A stretch of 64,000 bases of DNA from Acidobacteriaceae bacterium (GCA_027452245.1 DAIDGW010000079.1:1-64000); one strand, 5' to 3'; shown: positions 25,386 to 34,176, counted from the first letter of the stretch. Notes: generated from the letters alone by a model not told the origin. Numbers and translations: made by a program.

Positions 25386-26812
25386 GAAGGCGCTTAATTG
25401 CAATCATCCAGCTCTTTGCATTTGCACTATTGCTGGGCGTCCGCGGTTTCACCCAAGTCAGCAGTAATGAACGCGCTTTCCCGCAATCGAAAAGCACCAT
25501 CGAGCAGACGCTGAAAACGCTGCGCAACGAGATGGCAGGGCGACTGCCCACTCTGGAAGGATTTGCGCAGCACGGTGATCACCCACTCGACCGTTATAAG
25601 CACGGGTACTATCAGACGATTGTGGAACTGACTTCGATGCCTTCCGGCGGAACAATGGTTCGAGTCACCGCGAAGGTCACCGCATGGTATTCGGATCCCC
25701 TGCCTTCGGGTTCGGAATATGAGCTTCTCCCCTCCAACGGCCGGATCGAGGGAGACCTGCTCAACCAATTGGCGGATCAACTAGCGACGGCGGGTGCAGA
25801 CGTCCCGCAACCTGTCGCTCCAAAGCCGGCATCGTCGCTGACTACTCAAGCAGCAATAACGCCGGCACGGGTGTCCCCAGCCACTGCGCCAAAGGATGCT
25901 GTCGCCGCAACAACACCACCCGGAAGCACAACCGCTGTATTGCACACGCAACCGGAGATTGCCGCGAAAACCGTTGAAAAACTCAGCAATTCCTCTGAGG
26001 CGACCCTGGCTACCGCTCCCATGCCTCGCATCCCGGAAAATGGCGGAACCTTTTCCGCATCTGTTGCAACTAAGCTCCGGAAATCGGAAGCATCTGTTTC
26101 GATCTTGCCGAAAGCTGCGGCACCTGACGTTGAGCCGCCTTCCGGTTTGTTGGCGGAAGCAGAAAGTCTGGAAGAAGTACTTCGCAATCAGGCGCACCCG
26201 AAGAATCTTGTCGCGGTGCGGAAATCAGGAACCCCAGTGGTGAGTTCGCCAAGTTTGAACGCAAAAACGCTGTTTATGGCCAGCGAGCACGATGAATTCG
26301 AACTGCTGGATTTCAAGCCGGACTGGGTACACGTCCGCATTTCGGGTCTTTCGCGCGGTTGGATCTGGCGCGACAGTGTGGAAATGCCGGAAGGTATTCC
26401 CGATGCTGAAAACAGCGGCCTCGGGCCGGGACCTGCGGCCAGTGAGCTATTCAAGGTAAACAGCGAAGAGACGGCACCTTTCCCCGGCGACTGGGCGCCG
26501 CTGCGCGGCAAGAATGTAAGAATTGTTTCCGTTCAGAAGGTTGATGACGCCGCCAAGGATCCTGGGGAACAGGCACGCTTGGCATTCGCCAAGTCAGTCC
26601 TGGACAAGGCGTATGCAGAAATCTCCGAGAAGTCGCCGGAACTCGCGGGAGTCGTAGTGATCTTCGATTCCGCAGACGGCGGCATGATTGCAGCCACGTT
26701 TGACAGCCTGAAACAATGGAAAGCCGGGAGTCTTTCCGACGCGGCATTGTGGCATCAATGTTATTTCGATCCGCCCGAAACAATAGCAAGTGGTGCGGGT
26801 GGCAGCAATTGA
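25382..26812 (+). CDS. Exported protein of unknown function with an SH3-like domain, paired with the upstream gene
   Basis: A 476-residue protein starting at GTG 25382, which overlaps the previous stop (GTGA). It has a signal peptide (RRRLIAIIQLFAFALLLGVRG). An N-terminal domain (about 30-130) with helix EQTLKTLRNEMAGRL and strands TMVRVTAKVTAWYSD is followed by a long Ala/Pro/Thr-rich linker (about 135-265). Then comes an SH3-like segment (LVAVRKSGTPVVSSPSLNAK, EFELLDFKPDWVHVRI, GWIW) at about 275-335. A final alpha/beta domain (about 365-470) follows, with EQARLAFAKSVLDKAYAEI and AGVVVIFDSADGGMI. No enzyme motif was recognised. It probably binds peptidoglycan or another surface polymer, but this is inference from the SH3-like segment only. 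Confidence 0.65.
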   Translation: MRRRLIAIIQLFAFALLLGVRGFTQVSSNERAFPQSKSTIEQTLKTLRNEMAGRLPTLEGFAQHGDHPLDRYKHGYYQTIVELTSMPSGGTMVRVTAKVTAWYSDPLPSGSEYELLPSNGRIEGDLLNQLADQLATAGADVPQPVAPKPASSLTTQAAITPARVSPATAPKDAVAATTPPGSTTAVLHTQPEIAAKTVEKLSNSSEATLATAPMPRIPENGGTFSASVATKLRKSEASVSILPKAAAPDVEPPSGLLAEAESLEEVLRNQAHPKNLVAVRKSGTPVVSSPSLNAKTLFMASEHDEFELLDFKPDWVHVRISGLSRGWIWRDSVEMPEGIPDAENSGLGPGPAASELFKVNSEETAPFPGDWAPLRGKNVRIVSVQKVDDAAKDPGEQARLAFAKSVLDKAYAEISEKSPELAGVVVIFDSADGGMIAATFDSLKQWKAGSLSDAALWHQCYFDPPETIASGAGGSN

Positions 26813-26993
26813 GTCGCGGTTTGAGTTATCATCCGAGTACGGTCCAGTTTTGCTTGACTGTGATGTTCTCGGAATAGCTATGCAGTCCTCGGCTGCATTT
26901 CGGCCAGTGGGTGCCGGAATGTTCGAGTCAGCAGAATCGGCGTATGCCGGACCTCGGTGCTGACGTCTCGCAGTTAGAAACGCGGTTCACTTA

Positions 26994-27914
26994 ATGAAGA
27001 CAGAACATACGTATACAAGCGTCAGCTCCCTGCTGCGCGACTACGCCGAATTGACCAAATTGAGAGTCACGACTCTCATCATCATGACAGCTTGGTGCGG
27101 ATACTTTTTTGGAATGCAGCGCGCCGGTTCGGGCTGGTTGAACTGGGGACTGTTCCACGCCCTGCTGGGCATTGGCCTGGTATCCAGCGGGACAGCCGCC
27201 TTGAACGAAGTGATGGAGCAGGATGTCGATAAGAACATGCGACGCACTTCGCAGCGTCCGCTACCGGCCAGTCGCATGAGCGTCTTGCATGCAATGGTAG
27301 TCGGACTCGTTACAGCAGTGGGCGGCTCGTTGTATCTGGCGATTTTCACCAATCCGCTGACCGGCCTTCTCACCTTCCTCACATCTGTTATTTATTTAGC
27401 CGCATATACTCCGTTGAAGCGGGTTTCGCCCATCTGCACTTTCGTCGGAGCCTTTCCGGGAGCAATGCCCGGCGTTCTGGGATGGACGGCGGCGCGTGGG
27501 CAACTCGAATGGGGAACGCTGATCCTGTTCGCAATTCTTTTTGTCTGGCAGTTTCCACACTTCTTCTCCATCGCGTGGCTTTATCGCGAAGACTATGCCA
27601 GCGGCGGGGTCCGCATGTTACCCGTTGTAGAAGAAGACGGACGTTCCACGGCGCACCGCATCCTTGCCTATTCCATCGCGCTGATTCCCATCAGCGTGCT
27701 GCCGAGTTTCCTGGGAATGGCGGGCAAGATTTATCTGGTAGGAGCGATCCTGCTCGGCTTCGGCATGCTTTATTTCGGAGTCCGGTTGGCATGCCTGAAT
27801 ATGCCGCTCACCAGTGCTAAATCCAAGAAATACGCTCGTCAGGTGCTGCAGGCGTCGGTGATTTATCTGCCGCTGCTGTTTGCTCTGATGATGATCAACT
27901 CGGCTCGTACGTAA
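26994..27914 (+). CDS. ctaB: Protoheme IX farnesyltransferase (heme O synthase)
   Basis: This inner-membrane UbiA-family prenyltransferase converts heme B to heme O for terminal oxidases. It has 306 residues with about eight or nine hydrophobic segments. The first Asp-rich motif is NEVMEQDVDKNMRRTSQRPLP (shown as its N-x3-D-x3-D core with RPLP), which binds prenyl diphosphate and Mg. Other family landmarks are AAYTPLKRVSP, GAFPGAMPGVLGW, WQFPHFFSIAW and YREDYASGGVRMLPV. The ATG at 26994 lacks a strong Shine-Dalgarno site. No oxidase gene is adjacent, so its partner oxidase must lie elsewhere. It converges on the cytochrome c peroxidase gene across a shared terminator. Confidence 0.93.
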   Translation: MKTEHTYTSVSSLLRDYAELTKLRVTTLIIMTAWCGYFFGMQRAGSGWLNWGLFHALLGIGLVSSGTAALNEVMEQDVDKNMRRTSQRPLPASRMSVLHAMVVGLVTAVGGSLYLAIFTNPLTGLLTFLTSVIYLAAYTPLKRVSPICTFVGAFPGAMPGVLGWTAARGQLEWGTLILFAILFVWQFPHFFSIAWLYREDYASGGVRMLPVVEEDGRSTAHRILAYSIALIPISVLPSFLGMAGKIYLVGAILLGFGMLYFGVRLACLNMPLTSAKSKKYARQVLQASVIYLPLLFALMMINSART

Positions 27915-27936
27915 GAACGGTCCGCTACCGGATCTG

Positions 27937-27967
27937 GGCATTCTCCCTGGGAAGATGCCTCTTTTCT
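27937..27967. terminator. Terminator between ctaB and the cytochrome c peroxidase gene
   Basis: GGCATTCTCCC pairs with GGGAAGATGCC (11 pairs, with one wobble and one mismatch), and a TCTTTTCTT tail follows on the plus strand. The two flanking genes are convergent. Confidence 0.65.
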
Positions 27968-27969
27968 TA

Positions 27970-29106
27970 TCACTCTCCGCCAGCTGTGTTCTTGTTTCCT
28001 GCCGGAGGCCCAAGATTATCGCGCTGCGGGCCCGTGAGCGATTCGAGAAAAGCAAGAAGATCGTCGCGCTCATCAAAAGTCAGGAAATCCAGCGCGTGCA
28101 TCTCTTTATCCAGGTGCGGGTTCTGGTTGCCTCCTCCGATGTAGTGCGCCAGAGCATCTTGCAGGGTCGGGAAACTTCCGTCGTGCATATAAGGCGCACG
28201 CTGGGCCACGTTGCGCAGAGTCGGAGTTTTGAAAGCGCCGGTGTCGGCCTCGTTCTTGGTCTGCGTGAAGCGTCCCAGGTCGTTTAAGTTTCCGTCAACA
28301 TCGGCGCCGACTCCCAGGTTGTGAAACTTGTTATCGGTAAACAGGGCGTAGTGTTTACCGATGGTGTGACACACCTCGCAGTTTCCCTTTTTCGGGTCCA
28401 TGAACAACTTGAGTCCACGCTGCGCGGATGCCGAGAGCGCCTTCCGGTCGTGCCCGTAATAAAACCGGTCAAACGGTGAATCGCCGCTCACTACTGTGCG
28501 TTCGAAGGACCCGATCGATTTCACAACGAGATCGATGGTGATCTGATCGGTACCCCACGCTTGCCTGAACTCCGCAACATAGGCCGGGTTTGCCTGCAGG
28601 CGCTTCACGGCATCGGCGTGGGTCGTTGCCATTTCCACTGGATTCGCAATGGGCCCTTTCGCCTGCTCCTCCAGGCTGGGAGCCCGGCCATCCCAGAATT
28701 GCAGGTCGTTGTATGCCGAGTTAATTACGGTAGGCGAGTGCCGGGTTCCCTTCTTTCCGCCGACACCCAGAGAGACGGGATGCCTGTCGGTGAAGCCGGT
28801 GTCAGGAGAATGGCACGACGCGCAGGAAATCGTCCCATCCGCCGAAAGAATCGGATCGTAATACAACTTGCGCCCCAGCGCGATCGTTTCTGCTGTGGGG
28901 GGATTGTCCGCCGGTATGGGAACAGGCGGCAATCCCAAAGGAGGCTTGATCTGCACAACCTTTCCGACAGGCATAACCGCTGCTGCCTGAGGCGCCGGCG
29001 TCGCATTTTCCGTCAATTGCAGACGGGGATGAATCGAAAACAAGAGAAGAAATGCGACTATCGCCAGCAATACCACCGCGAAGACTCCAAAATGAATGCG
29101 CTTCAT
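27970..29106 (-). CDS. Diheme cytochrome c peroxidase (CCP/MauG family)
   Basis: An exported 378-residue enzyme that would reduce H2O2 with electrons from cytochromes or copper proteins. The start is ATG 29106 with GAAAGGGG upstream; the frame stays open further but lacks homology. A single N-terminal hydrophobic segment (VFAVVLLAIVAFLLLFS) is a signal or membrane anchor. The two heme sites are CASCHSPDTGFTD (95 on) and CEVCHTIGKHY in the second domain. LGRKLYYDPILSADGTISC and KTPTLRNVAQRAPYMHDGSFPTLQDAL (in parts) are classic family blocks, with the Met-containing YMHDG segment close to the high-potential heme. It is convergent with ctaB. Confidence 0.92.
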   Translation of the reverse strand: MKRIHFGVFAVVLLAIVAFLLLFSIHPRLQLTENATPAPQAAAVMPVGKVVQIKPPLGLPPVPIPADNPPTAETIALGRKLYYDPILSADGTISCASCHSPDTGFTDRHPVSLGVGGKKGTRHSPTVINSAYNDLQFWDGRAPSLEEQAKGPIANPVEMATTHADAVKRLQANPAYVAEFRQAWGTDQITIDLVVKSIGSFERTVVSGDSPFDRFYYGHDRKALSASAQRGLKLFMDPKKGNCEVCHTIGKHYALFTDNKFHNLGVGADVDGNLNDLGRFTQTKNEADTGAFKTPTLRNVAQRAPYMHDGSFPTLQDALAHYIGGGNQNPHLDKEMHALDFLTFDERDDLLAFLESLTGPQRDNLGPPAGNKNTAGGE

Positions 29107-29491
29107 GTGGCCCCTTTCTTCAGCGCCCGCAAAGCTGCATGCGGAGCAATCTATTGGCAAAGCCAATGCAATAGTCTGCGCAAACACCTGCATCTTCGCT
29201 GTGATCTCGCACACCCTCGAACGAGAGAAATTCGCTCTCCCCTAAGTCACTGTATTCAAGCAAGTTATACGATTGCACAGGAAAACTGCGAATTTCGCGC
29301 CAATGCCGTCTATGGCACGAAGTGGTGATTACCCCGTGGGTACGAACTTCCATTACTGTCTTGCGATTGTGCAAGTTCATGGACGAACGTAATCTCGACC
29401 CATGACGAACAACAAACAACCCCAAAGCGGCAGCAGCTCGGAGCAGCCGCAGCTTTCAACGGGAAATCAGTTCGTCAGGAGAGCCCCACTC
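29107..29491. other. 385-base divergent intergenic region
   Basis: It separates the peroxidase gene (minus) and the small exported-protein gene (plus). No RNA gene or credible open frame is seen. A short nested dyad lies at about 29344-29378 (GAACTT ... AAGTTC, enclosing CTTGC ... GCAAG), which could be an operator. No convincing promoter pair was found. Confidence 0.35.
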
Positions 29492-29992
29492 ATGTCCTCT
29501 ATCCTCCGTTACAGCGTTATCGTCCTCGTTTTGGCCGCCACCTGCTTCGCCGGCGAATTGCCGGACGCGCCCAGCAGCTCGATTCGCACGCGCATGGAAC
29601 TGGACCCGGCGATGATCTCCGCAGTCGCTCCGAGCATTCAGCTGCAGCAGTCGACTCCCGAACACAAAATCGTCGATAAGAAGTTTCTCGCGCTGGCAGT
29701 CATCTCGACCGGCAGCACCTTCGCCGACTCGTTCACGACCATGTTCGCTACGCAGAACTGGCTGGGCGGGAAAAAGGGCGTTTGCAACATGGAAGTTCAG
29801 TCGGCTTACCTTTATGGGGTTCACCCGACCGCGGGACGCGCGTATGCCGTGGCTTCAGTGAAGAGCGCGGGCGCCCTCGCCACCGCATACTTCCTGCGCA
29901 AGCATCACTCCAAATTCTGGAGCGCGGCGCTGCTCGGCAATACCGCGATTAGCCTCGAGGGCGTTACCCAGAATATGATCAACTGCAACTAG
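29492..29992 (+). CDS. Small exported protein of unknown function
   Basis: A 166-residue protein. ATG 29492 is chosen because CAGGAG lies about ten bases before it and the product then starts with a normal signal peptide (MSSILRYSVIVLVLAATCFAG, cut after CFAG). A 30-codon upstream extension is hydrophilic and low in complexity. The mature part has two weakly hydrophobic helices (KFLALAVISTGSTFADSF, SVKSAGALATAYFLRKHH) and a Cys at each end (VCNMEVQSAYL, MINCN). Similar short proteins are common in acidobacteria, but I know no function. It precedes the xylanase gene in the same direction by 68 bases. Confidence 0.6.
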   Translation: MSSILRYSVIVLVLAATCFAGELPDAPSSSIRTRMELDPAMISAVAPSIQLQQSTPEHKIVDKKFLALAVISTGSTFADSFTTMFATQNWLGGKKGVCNMEVQSAYLYGVHPTAGRAYAVASVKSAGALATAYFLRKHHSKFWSAALLGNTAISLEGVTQNMINCN

Positions 29993-30026
29993 ACGCTGAT
30001 CGTAAATCCACAAAACCGCTATTGAC

Positions 30027-30060
30027 CGGTCTGGAAGCATCATGTCTAATTTCCAGACCG
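30027..30060 (+). promoter_or_regulatory. Perfect 10-base inverted repeat abutting the xylanase ATG
   Basis: CGGTCTGGAA (30027-30036) and TTCCAGACCG (30051-30060) are exact reverse complements with a 14-base spacer. The right arm ends one base before ATG 30061. A possible promoter TTGACC-17-TCTAAT (30022-30050) overlaps it. It could be an operator covering the -10 region, or an RNA hairpin controlling translation. Confidence 0.6.
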
Positions 30061-31134
30061 ATGATCAATCGACGTGAGTTCCTTCAAGGTTGTGCAGTGG
30101 CATCCGCGGCTGGAACAGCTTTTTCTCCGTTGCTCCTGGCCAGCGCGGATGAGACCCTGAAAGCGGCCGCAGCCCAGGCCGGATTGCTTTACGGATCGCC
30201 GCTGTTTCCGCAGGATTTTCGCAATCCCGATCTGCTTCGTCTCTATGCCGAGCAAACCTCGATCATCACCGTGCCGGTTTACATGCGTAAAACCGAACGG
30301 GAGCGCGGGCAATTTGATTTTTCCGTCGCCGATCGCGTGAGCGGGTTTGCCCGCAATCACGACATCAAGATTCGTGGGCATGCGCTCGTCTACGGCAACG
30401 CCACTCCTGAATGGGTCAGCGCAGTTCCGCGCGAGCAAGCCGAAAAGGTCCTGGTTAATCACGTGCGCACGCTGGTTTCCCGCTATGCGGGCCAGATGCA
30501 ATCCTGGGACGTCGTGAACGAAGCCATCGATCAGCATTCGGACCAGCCCAATTCCCTGCGCCAGACGGTCTGGCTCGACCTCCTCGGCCCTGATTACATT
30601 GAATTGGCGTTTCGAACAGCCGCCGAAGCAGACCCCAAGGCTATCCTCACTTACAACGATTTTGGCATCGAAGGTGATTCTCCCGATCAGGACCGAAAGC
30701 GCAATGCCATCCTGCACATGATCGAGCATTTAAAAAAGAAGGATGTGCCGATCGGCGCCATGGGAATTCAGTCGCATATCGGACCGCAGTGGAACGGCAC
30801 GAAGCTGGCCGGATTCCTGGATGAAATCCAAAAGATGGGCCTGCAGATCTATATCACCGAGCTCGATGTGCGGGATAAAGATCTCCCCGCCAATATTGCA
30901 GACAGAGACCGGGCCGTCGCCGATACCTATCGCCGTTATTTGGACGCAGTTCTCCAGAATTCAGCCGTGGAAGCTGTGCTCACATGGGGCCTCTACGATG
31001 GGGACAGCTGGCTGCAGGAGCACCAATCCCGCAGCGACGGACTTCCCATTCGGCCGCTTCCCTTCGATGAGGACTTGCGGCCAAAACCGGTGGTGAAAGC
31101 CATGATTCAGGCGTTTCAAAGCCGCCGCTCTTAA
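30061..31134 (+). CDS. Tat-exported GH10 endo-1,4-beta-xylanase
   Basis: A 357-residue xylan-degrading enzyme of GH family 10. ATG 30061 gives a twin-arginine signal at once (INRREFLQGCAVASAAG), which supports this start over an upstream TTG. The TIM barrel begins near residue 40. SWDVVNEAID puts the acid/base at E154, and YITELDV puts the nucleophile at E267. The usual GHTLVWH segment reads GHALVYG, so the Trp and His that normally line the -1 subsite are changed. That may mean altered substrate choice. There is no carbohydrate-binding module. It lies next to a putative operator and a GH-poor neighbourhood; the GH39-like and SGNH-like genes are 13 kb away. Confidence 0.88.
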   Translation: MINRREFLQGCAVASAAGTAFSPLLLASADETLKAAAAQAGLLYGSPLFPQDFRNPDLLRLYAEQTSIITVPVYMRKTERERGQFDFSVADRVSGFARNHDIKIRGHALVYGNATPEWVSAVPREQAEKVLVNHVRTLVSRYAGQMQSWDVVNEAIDQHSDQPNSLRQTVWLDLLGPDYIELAFRTAAEADPKAILTYNDFGIEGDSPDQDRKRNAILHMIEHLKKKDVPIGAMGIQSHIGPQWNGTKLAGFLDEIQKMGLQIYITELDVRDKDLPANIADRDRAVADTYRRYLDAVLQNSAVEAVLTWGLYDGDSWLQEHQSRSDGLPIRPLPFDEDLRPKPVVKAMIQAFQSRRS

Positions 31135-31225
31135 ATCGTTGTCTCTGTAGGAAAATTGAAGGTAACCTATACGTAACCACAAGAAAACACTCGCTCTGAA
31201 ACCCGCGACTAGAGTCTAAGGTCTC

Positions 31226-31256
31226 TTGACAGCAAGTTGCAGAGACCGCATATTAG
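31226..31256 (+). promoter_or_regulatory. Candidate promoter of the tandem halogenase genes
   Basis: A consensus -35 TTGACA is followed after 19 bases by TATTAG (or after 17 by CATATT). It lies about 90 bases before the first halogenase start. Spacing is slightly long for the better -10. Confidence 0.4.
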
Positions 31257-31345
31257 GTGCACAGACATTTCGTTCCGTCATTGGCGGTATCCCCCCGAAA
31301 ACTTGAAGTCGCATCACCCCATTAACTTACTCAAGGAGCAGGAAC

Positions 31346-32731
31346 TTGGTTTCCACAAAGCCAGATTTTGATGTAGCTATTATTGGTGGCGGGCCCGCTG
31401 GCAGTTCGATGGGCGCATATTTAGCGAAAGCCGGCGTGAATTGCGTTGTGCTCGAGCGCGAACTTTTTCCCCGTCCGCACGTGGGTGAGTCTCTTGTGCC
31501 CTCCGCGATGAGGGTGTTTCGTGACCTGAATTTCCTCGACCAGATGGAAGAAGCGAGGTTCCCGCACAAATTTGGGGCGGCCTGGACCGCCGAAGATCGC
31601 GGCGCTTATGACATGGATTTCAAAGGCGGATTTGATAACGGCAAAGGCGAGTGCATCGCCCCTGAGTCTCACGTCGATATTCGCTTCAATGAGCGCGTGC
31701 AGGAAGGCGTGGACCGCGAGTACACCTACCACGTAGATCGCAGCAAATTCGATCTGATGTTGCTGCATCACGCCAACAAGCTTGGCGCTTCGGTTTACGA
31801 GGGCGTCCGCGTGAACTCCGTGGATTTTTCACAAGAGAATCCGGAAGTGCGCTTCAAGGTGGGCCGCTCCGGGCGTGAACTGGGCGTGAATGCAAGGATG
31901 ATCGTCGATGCCAGCGGTCGCAATACTTTCCTTGGTAACCAACTGAAGCTCAAGATTAAAGATCCGGTTTTCGATCAGTACGCCATTCACACTTGGTTCG
32001 ACAACTACGATCGCAAAGTCTTCGCCAAGAAGAACGAGCATCGTGATTTCATCTTCATTCACTTCCTGCCGATTTCGAATACATGGATCTGGCAGATTCC
32101 TATTAGTGAAACCATCACCAGCATCGGCGTTGTCACCCAAAAGCGAAACTTCGCCAAGTCCAAGCAGGAGCGCGAGGAGTTCTTCTGGAACGCCGTCGGC
32201 ACTCGTCCGGCGCTGCGCGACGCTTTAGAAAAAGCCGACCAGATGCATCCGTTCAAAGACGAAGGCGACTACAGCTATGCCATGAAGCAGGTCACCGGCG
32301 ACGGCTGGATGATGGTCGGGGATGCCGGCCGTTTCGTCGACCCCATCTTCTCCACCGGCGTGAGCATCGCGCTCAACAGCTCGCGTTTCGCCCACAACAA
32401 CATCATTGCCGCCCTGGAAAAGGGTGACGTGTCACGCGCCAGCTTCGCCGAATTCGAGAACAAGATCCGCCTCGGTACCAAGAACTGGTACGAGTTCATT
32501 TCCGTGTATTACCGGCTGAATGTTCTCTTCACCTACTTCGTCGGTGATCCGCGTTATCGCCTGGATGTTCTCAAACTGCTGCAGGGCGACGTTTACGACG
32601 ATGCCGCGCCGCCGGTACTTCAGAAGATGAAGAAGATGGTTTCTGAAGTCGAACAGAACGAAAAGCATCCGTGGCACAAGCTTCTGGGCGACATGACCGT
32701 CGACGCATTCAAGGAAGCTGCCACCATCTAG
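31346..32731 (+). CDS. Flavin-dependent halogenase-like protein, copy 1
   Basis: A 461-residue FAD protein starting at TTG 31346, seven bases after AAGGAG. The Rossmann motif is AIIGGGPAGSS (11-21), followed by a VGESLVPS block. FPHKFGAAW places the conserved catalytic Lys at K75. TWIWQIP (246-252) contains the full W-x-W-x-I-P signature that separates halogenases from monooxygenases. GDAGRFVDPIFSTGV (325-339) binds FAD. The closest type is the phenol/pyrrole class (PltA, CmlS, CndH), which chlorinate or brominate activated aromatics with reduced FAD. No carrier protein, NRPS/PKS or flavin reductase gene is nearby, so the substrate is unknown. A geranylgeranyl-reductase-like oxidoreductase is the alternative, but W-x-W-x-I-P argues against it. 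Confidence 0.82.
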   Translation: MVSTKPDFDVAIIGGGPAGSSMGAYLAKAGVNCVVLERELFPRPHVGESLVPSAMRVFRDLNFLDQMEEARFPHKFGAAWTAEDRGAYDMDFKGGFDNGKGECIAPESHVDIRFNERVQEGVDREYTYHVDRSKFDLMLLHHANKLGASVYEGVRVNSVDFSQENPEVRFKVGRSGRELGVNARMIVDASGRNTFLGNQLKLKIKDPVFDQYAIHTWFDNYDRKVFAKKNEHRDFIFIHFLPISNTWIWQIPISETITSIGVVTQKRNFAKSKQEREEFFWNAVGTRPALRDALEKADQMHPFKDEGDYSYAMKQVTGDGWMMVGDAGRFVDPIFSTGVSIALNSSRFAHNNIIAALEKGDVSRASFAEFENKIRLGTKNWYEFISVYYRLNVLFTYFVGDPRYRLDVLKLLQGDVYDDAAPPVLQKMKKMVSEVEQNEKHPWHKLLGDMTVDAFKEAATI

Positions 32732-32763
32732 GTGGCGTACTTAACCATTTCAGGGAGGAAACA

Positions 32764-34116
32764 TTGGTTATCAGCAATCCGGATTTTGATGTAGCTATTA
32801 TCGGCGGCGGTCCCGCCGGATCGTCCATGGCCTGCTATCTTGCCAAGGCCGGCGTGAGTTGCGTTGTATTCGAGCGTGAACTTTTCCCGCGGCCGCACGT
32901 GGGTGAGTCGTTAGTTCCTTCGTCCACCCGCGTGTTCAAGGATCTCGACTTCCTCGGGCAAATGGAAGCAGCAAAATTCCCTCATAAGTTCGGGGCAGTC
33001 TGGACGACCGACGATAACAAAATGCCCTACGTCCACGATCTGGAGGGACTCGCTCCTGATTGCAACGTGGACATCCGCTTCGAAGAACGCCCGCAGGCCG
33101 GAATCGACAAGACTTATACCTATCACGTGGATCGCGGCAAGTTCGACCTGATGCTTCTGCAGCATGCGGTTAAACTCGGCGCGACGGTTTACGATGGCGT
33201 TAAGGTCGCTTTGGTCGACTTCGGGTCCAAACACCCGCTTGTGCGATTCACTATGGGCTCCAGGGAAATGAGCGTCAGCTGCAAAATGGTCGTCGATGCC
33301 AGCGGGCGCAATACTTTCCTCGGAAACCAACTGAAGCTCAAAGTTCAGGATACGGTTTTCGATCAGTACGCCATCCACTCCTGGTTCGATGGTTATGATC
33401 GCAAGGTATTTGCCAAGCGCGACACCAATCTAGATTACATCTACATCCATTTCCTGCCGATCTCGAACACATGGATCTGGCAGATTCCAATTAGTGATTC
33501 TGTGACCAGCATCGGCGTGGTTACGCAGAAGAAGAACTTCGCGAAATCGAAGGCTGACCGCGAGAAGTTTTTCTGGGAATCTGTCGGGAGCCGCCCCATG
33601 ATCGAGGAAACACTTCGTAAATCCAACCGCATTCGTCCGTTCAAGGACGAAGGCGATTACAGCTACGCCATGAAACAGCTCTGTGGCGATAGCTGGATGA
33701 TGGTCGGCGATGCCGGACGTTTCGTCGATCCCATTTTCTCGACGGGTGTCAGCATTGCGCTGAACAGCTCACGTTTCGGCCACAAGGACATTCTCGCGGC
33801 TCTCGAGAAAAATGATTTCTCGCGCGCCAGCTTTGCCAACTACGAAAACACACTGCGTCTCGGCACCAAAAACTGGTACGAGTTCATCACCGTTTATTAC
33901 CGGCTTAACGTTCTGTTCACCTACTTCATCAGCGATCCTCGGTACCGCCTGGACGTCTTGAAGCTTCTGCAGGGCGACGTCTATGACGATGCCGCGCCGC
34001 CGGTGCTCGAAAAAATGAAGAAGATGGTGGCGGACGTCGAGCAAAACCCGAAACATCCGTGGCACAAGCTGTTGGGCGATCTCACAGCCAACGCTTTCCG
34101 GCCCGTGGAAGTCTAG
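32764..34116 (+). CDS. Flavin-dependent halogenase-like protein, copy 2
   Basis: A 450-residue paralogue of the gene just upstream, 32 bases after its stop. It starts at TTG 32764 after GGGAGG. The same motifs are kept: AIIGGGPAGSS, VGESLVPS, FPHKFGAVW with the catalytic Lys, TWIWQIPIS and GDAGRFVDPIFSTGVSIAL. The last 150 residues are almost identical to copy 1 (for example NVLFTYF and KLLQGDVYDDAAPPVL), while the 85-120 region, likely the substrate side, differs clearly in sequence and length. This points to a tandem duplication with divergence in substrate choice. The transcription unit appears to end at the terminator at 34137-34176. Confidence 0.82.
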   Translation: MVISNPDFDVAIIGGGPAGSSMACYLAKAGVSCVVFERELFPRPHVGESLVPSSTRVFKDLDFLGQMEAAKFPHKFGAVWTTDDNKMPYVHDLEGLAPDCNVDIRFEERPQAGIDKTYTYHVDRGKFDLMLLQHAVKLGATVYDGVKVALVDFGSKHPLVRFTMGSREMSVSCKMVVDASGRNTFLGNQLKLKVQDTVFDQYAIHSWFDGYDRKVFAKRDTNLDYIYIHFLPISNTWIWQIPISDSVTSIGVVTQKKNFAKSKADREKFFWESVGSRPMIEETLRKSNRIRPFKDEGDYSYAMKQLCGDSWMMVGDAGRFVDPIFSTGVSIALNSSRFGHKDILAALEKNDFSRASFANYENTLRLGTKNWYEFITVYYRLNVLFTYFISDPRYRLDVLKLLQGDVYDDAAPPVLEKMKKMVADVEQNPKHPWHKLLGDLTANAFRPVEV

Positions 34117-34136
34117 GCAGCACTCTCAATTTCGAC

Positions 34137-34176
34137 CGGCAGTGAAGTCGATCCCGACTCACTGCCGTTGTTTTTC
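34137..34176 (+). terminator. Terminator after the halogenase pair
   Basis: CGGCAGTGAAGTCG pairs with CGACTCACTGCCG around an ATCC loop, with one bulged A. TTGTTTTT follows. It lies 20 bases after the stop codon of copy 2. Confidence 0.9.
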
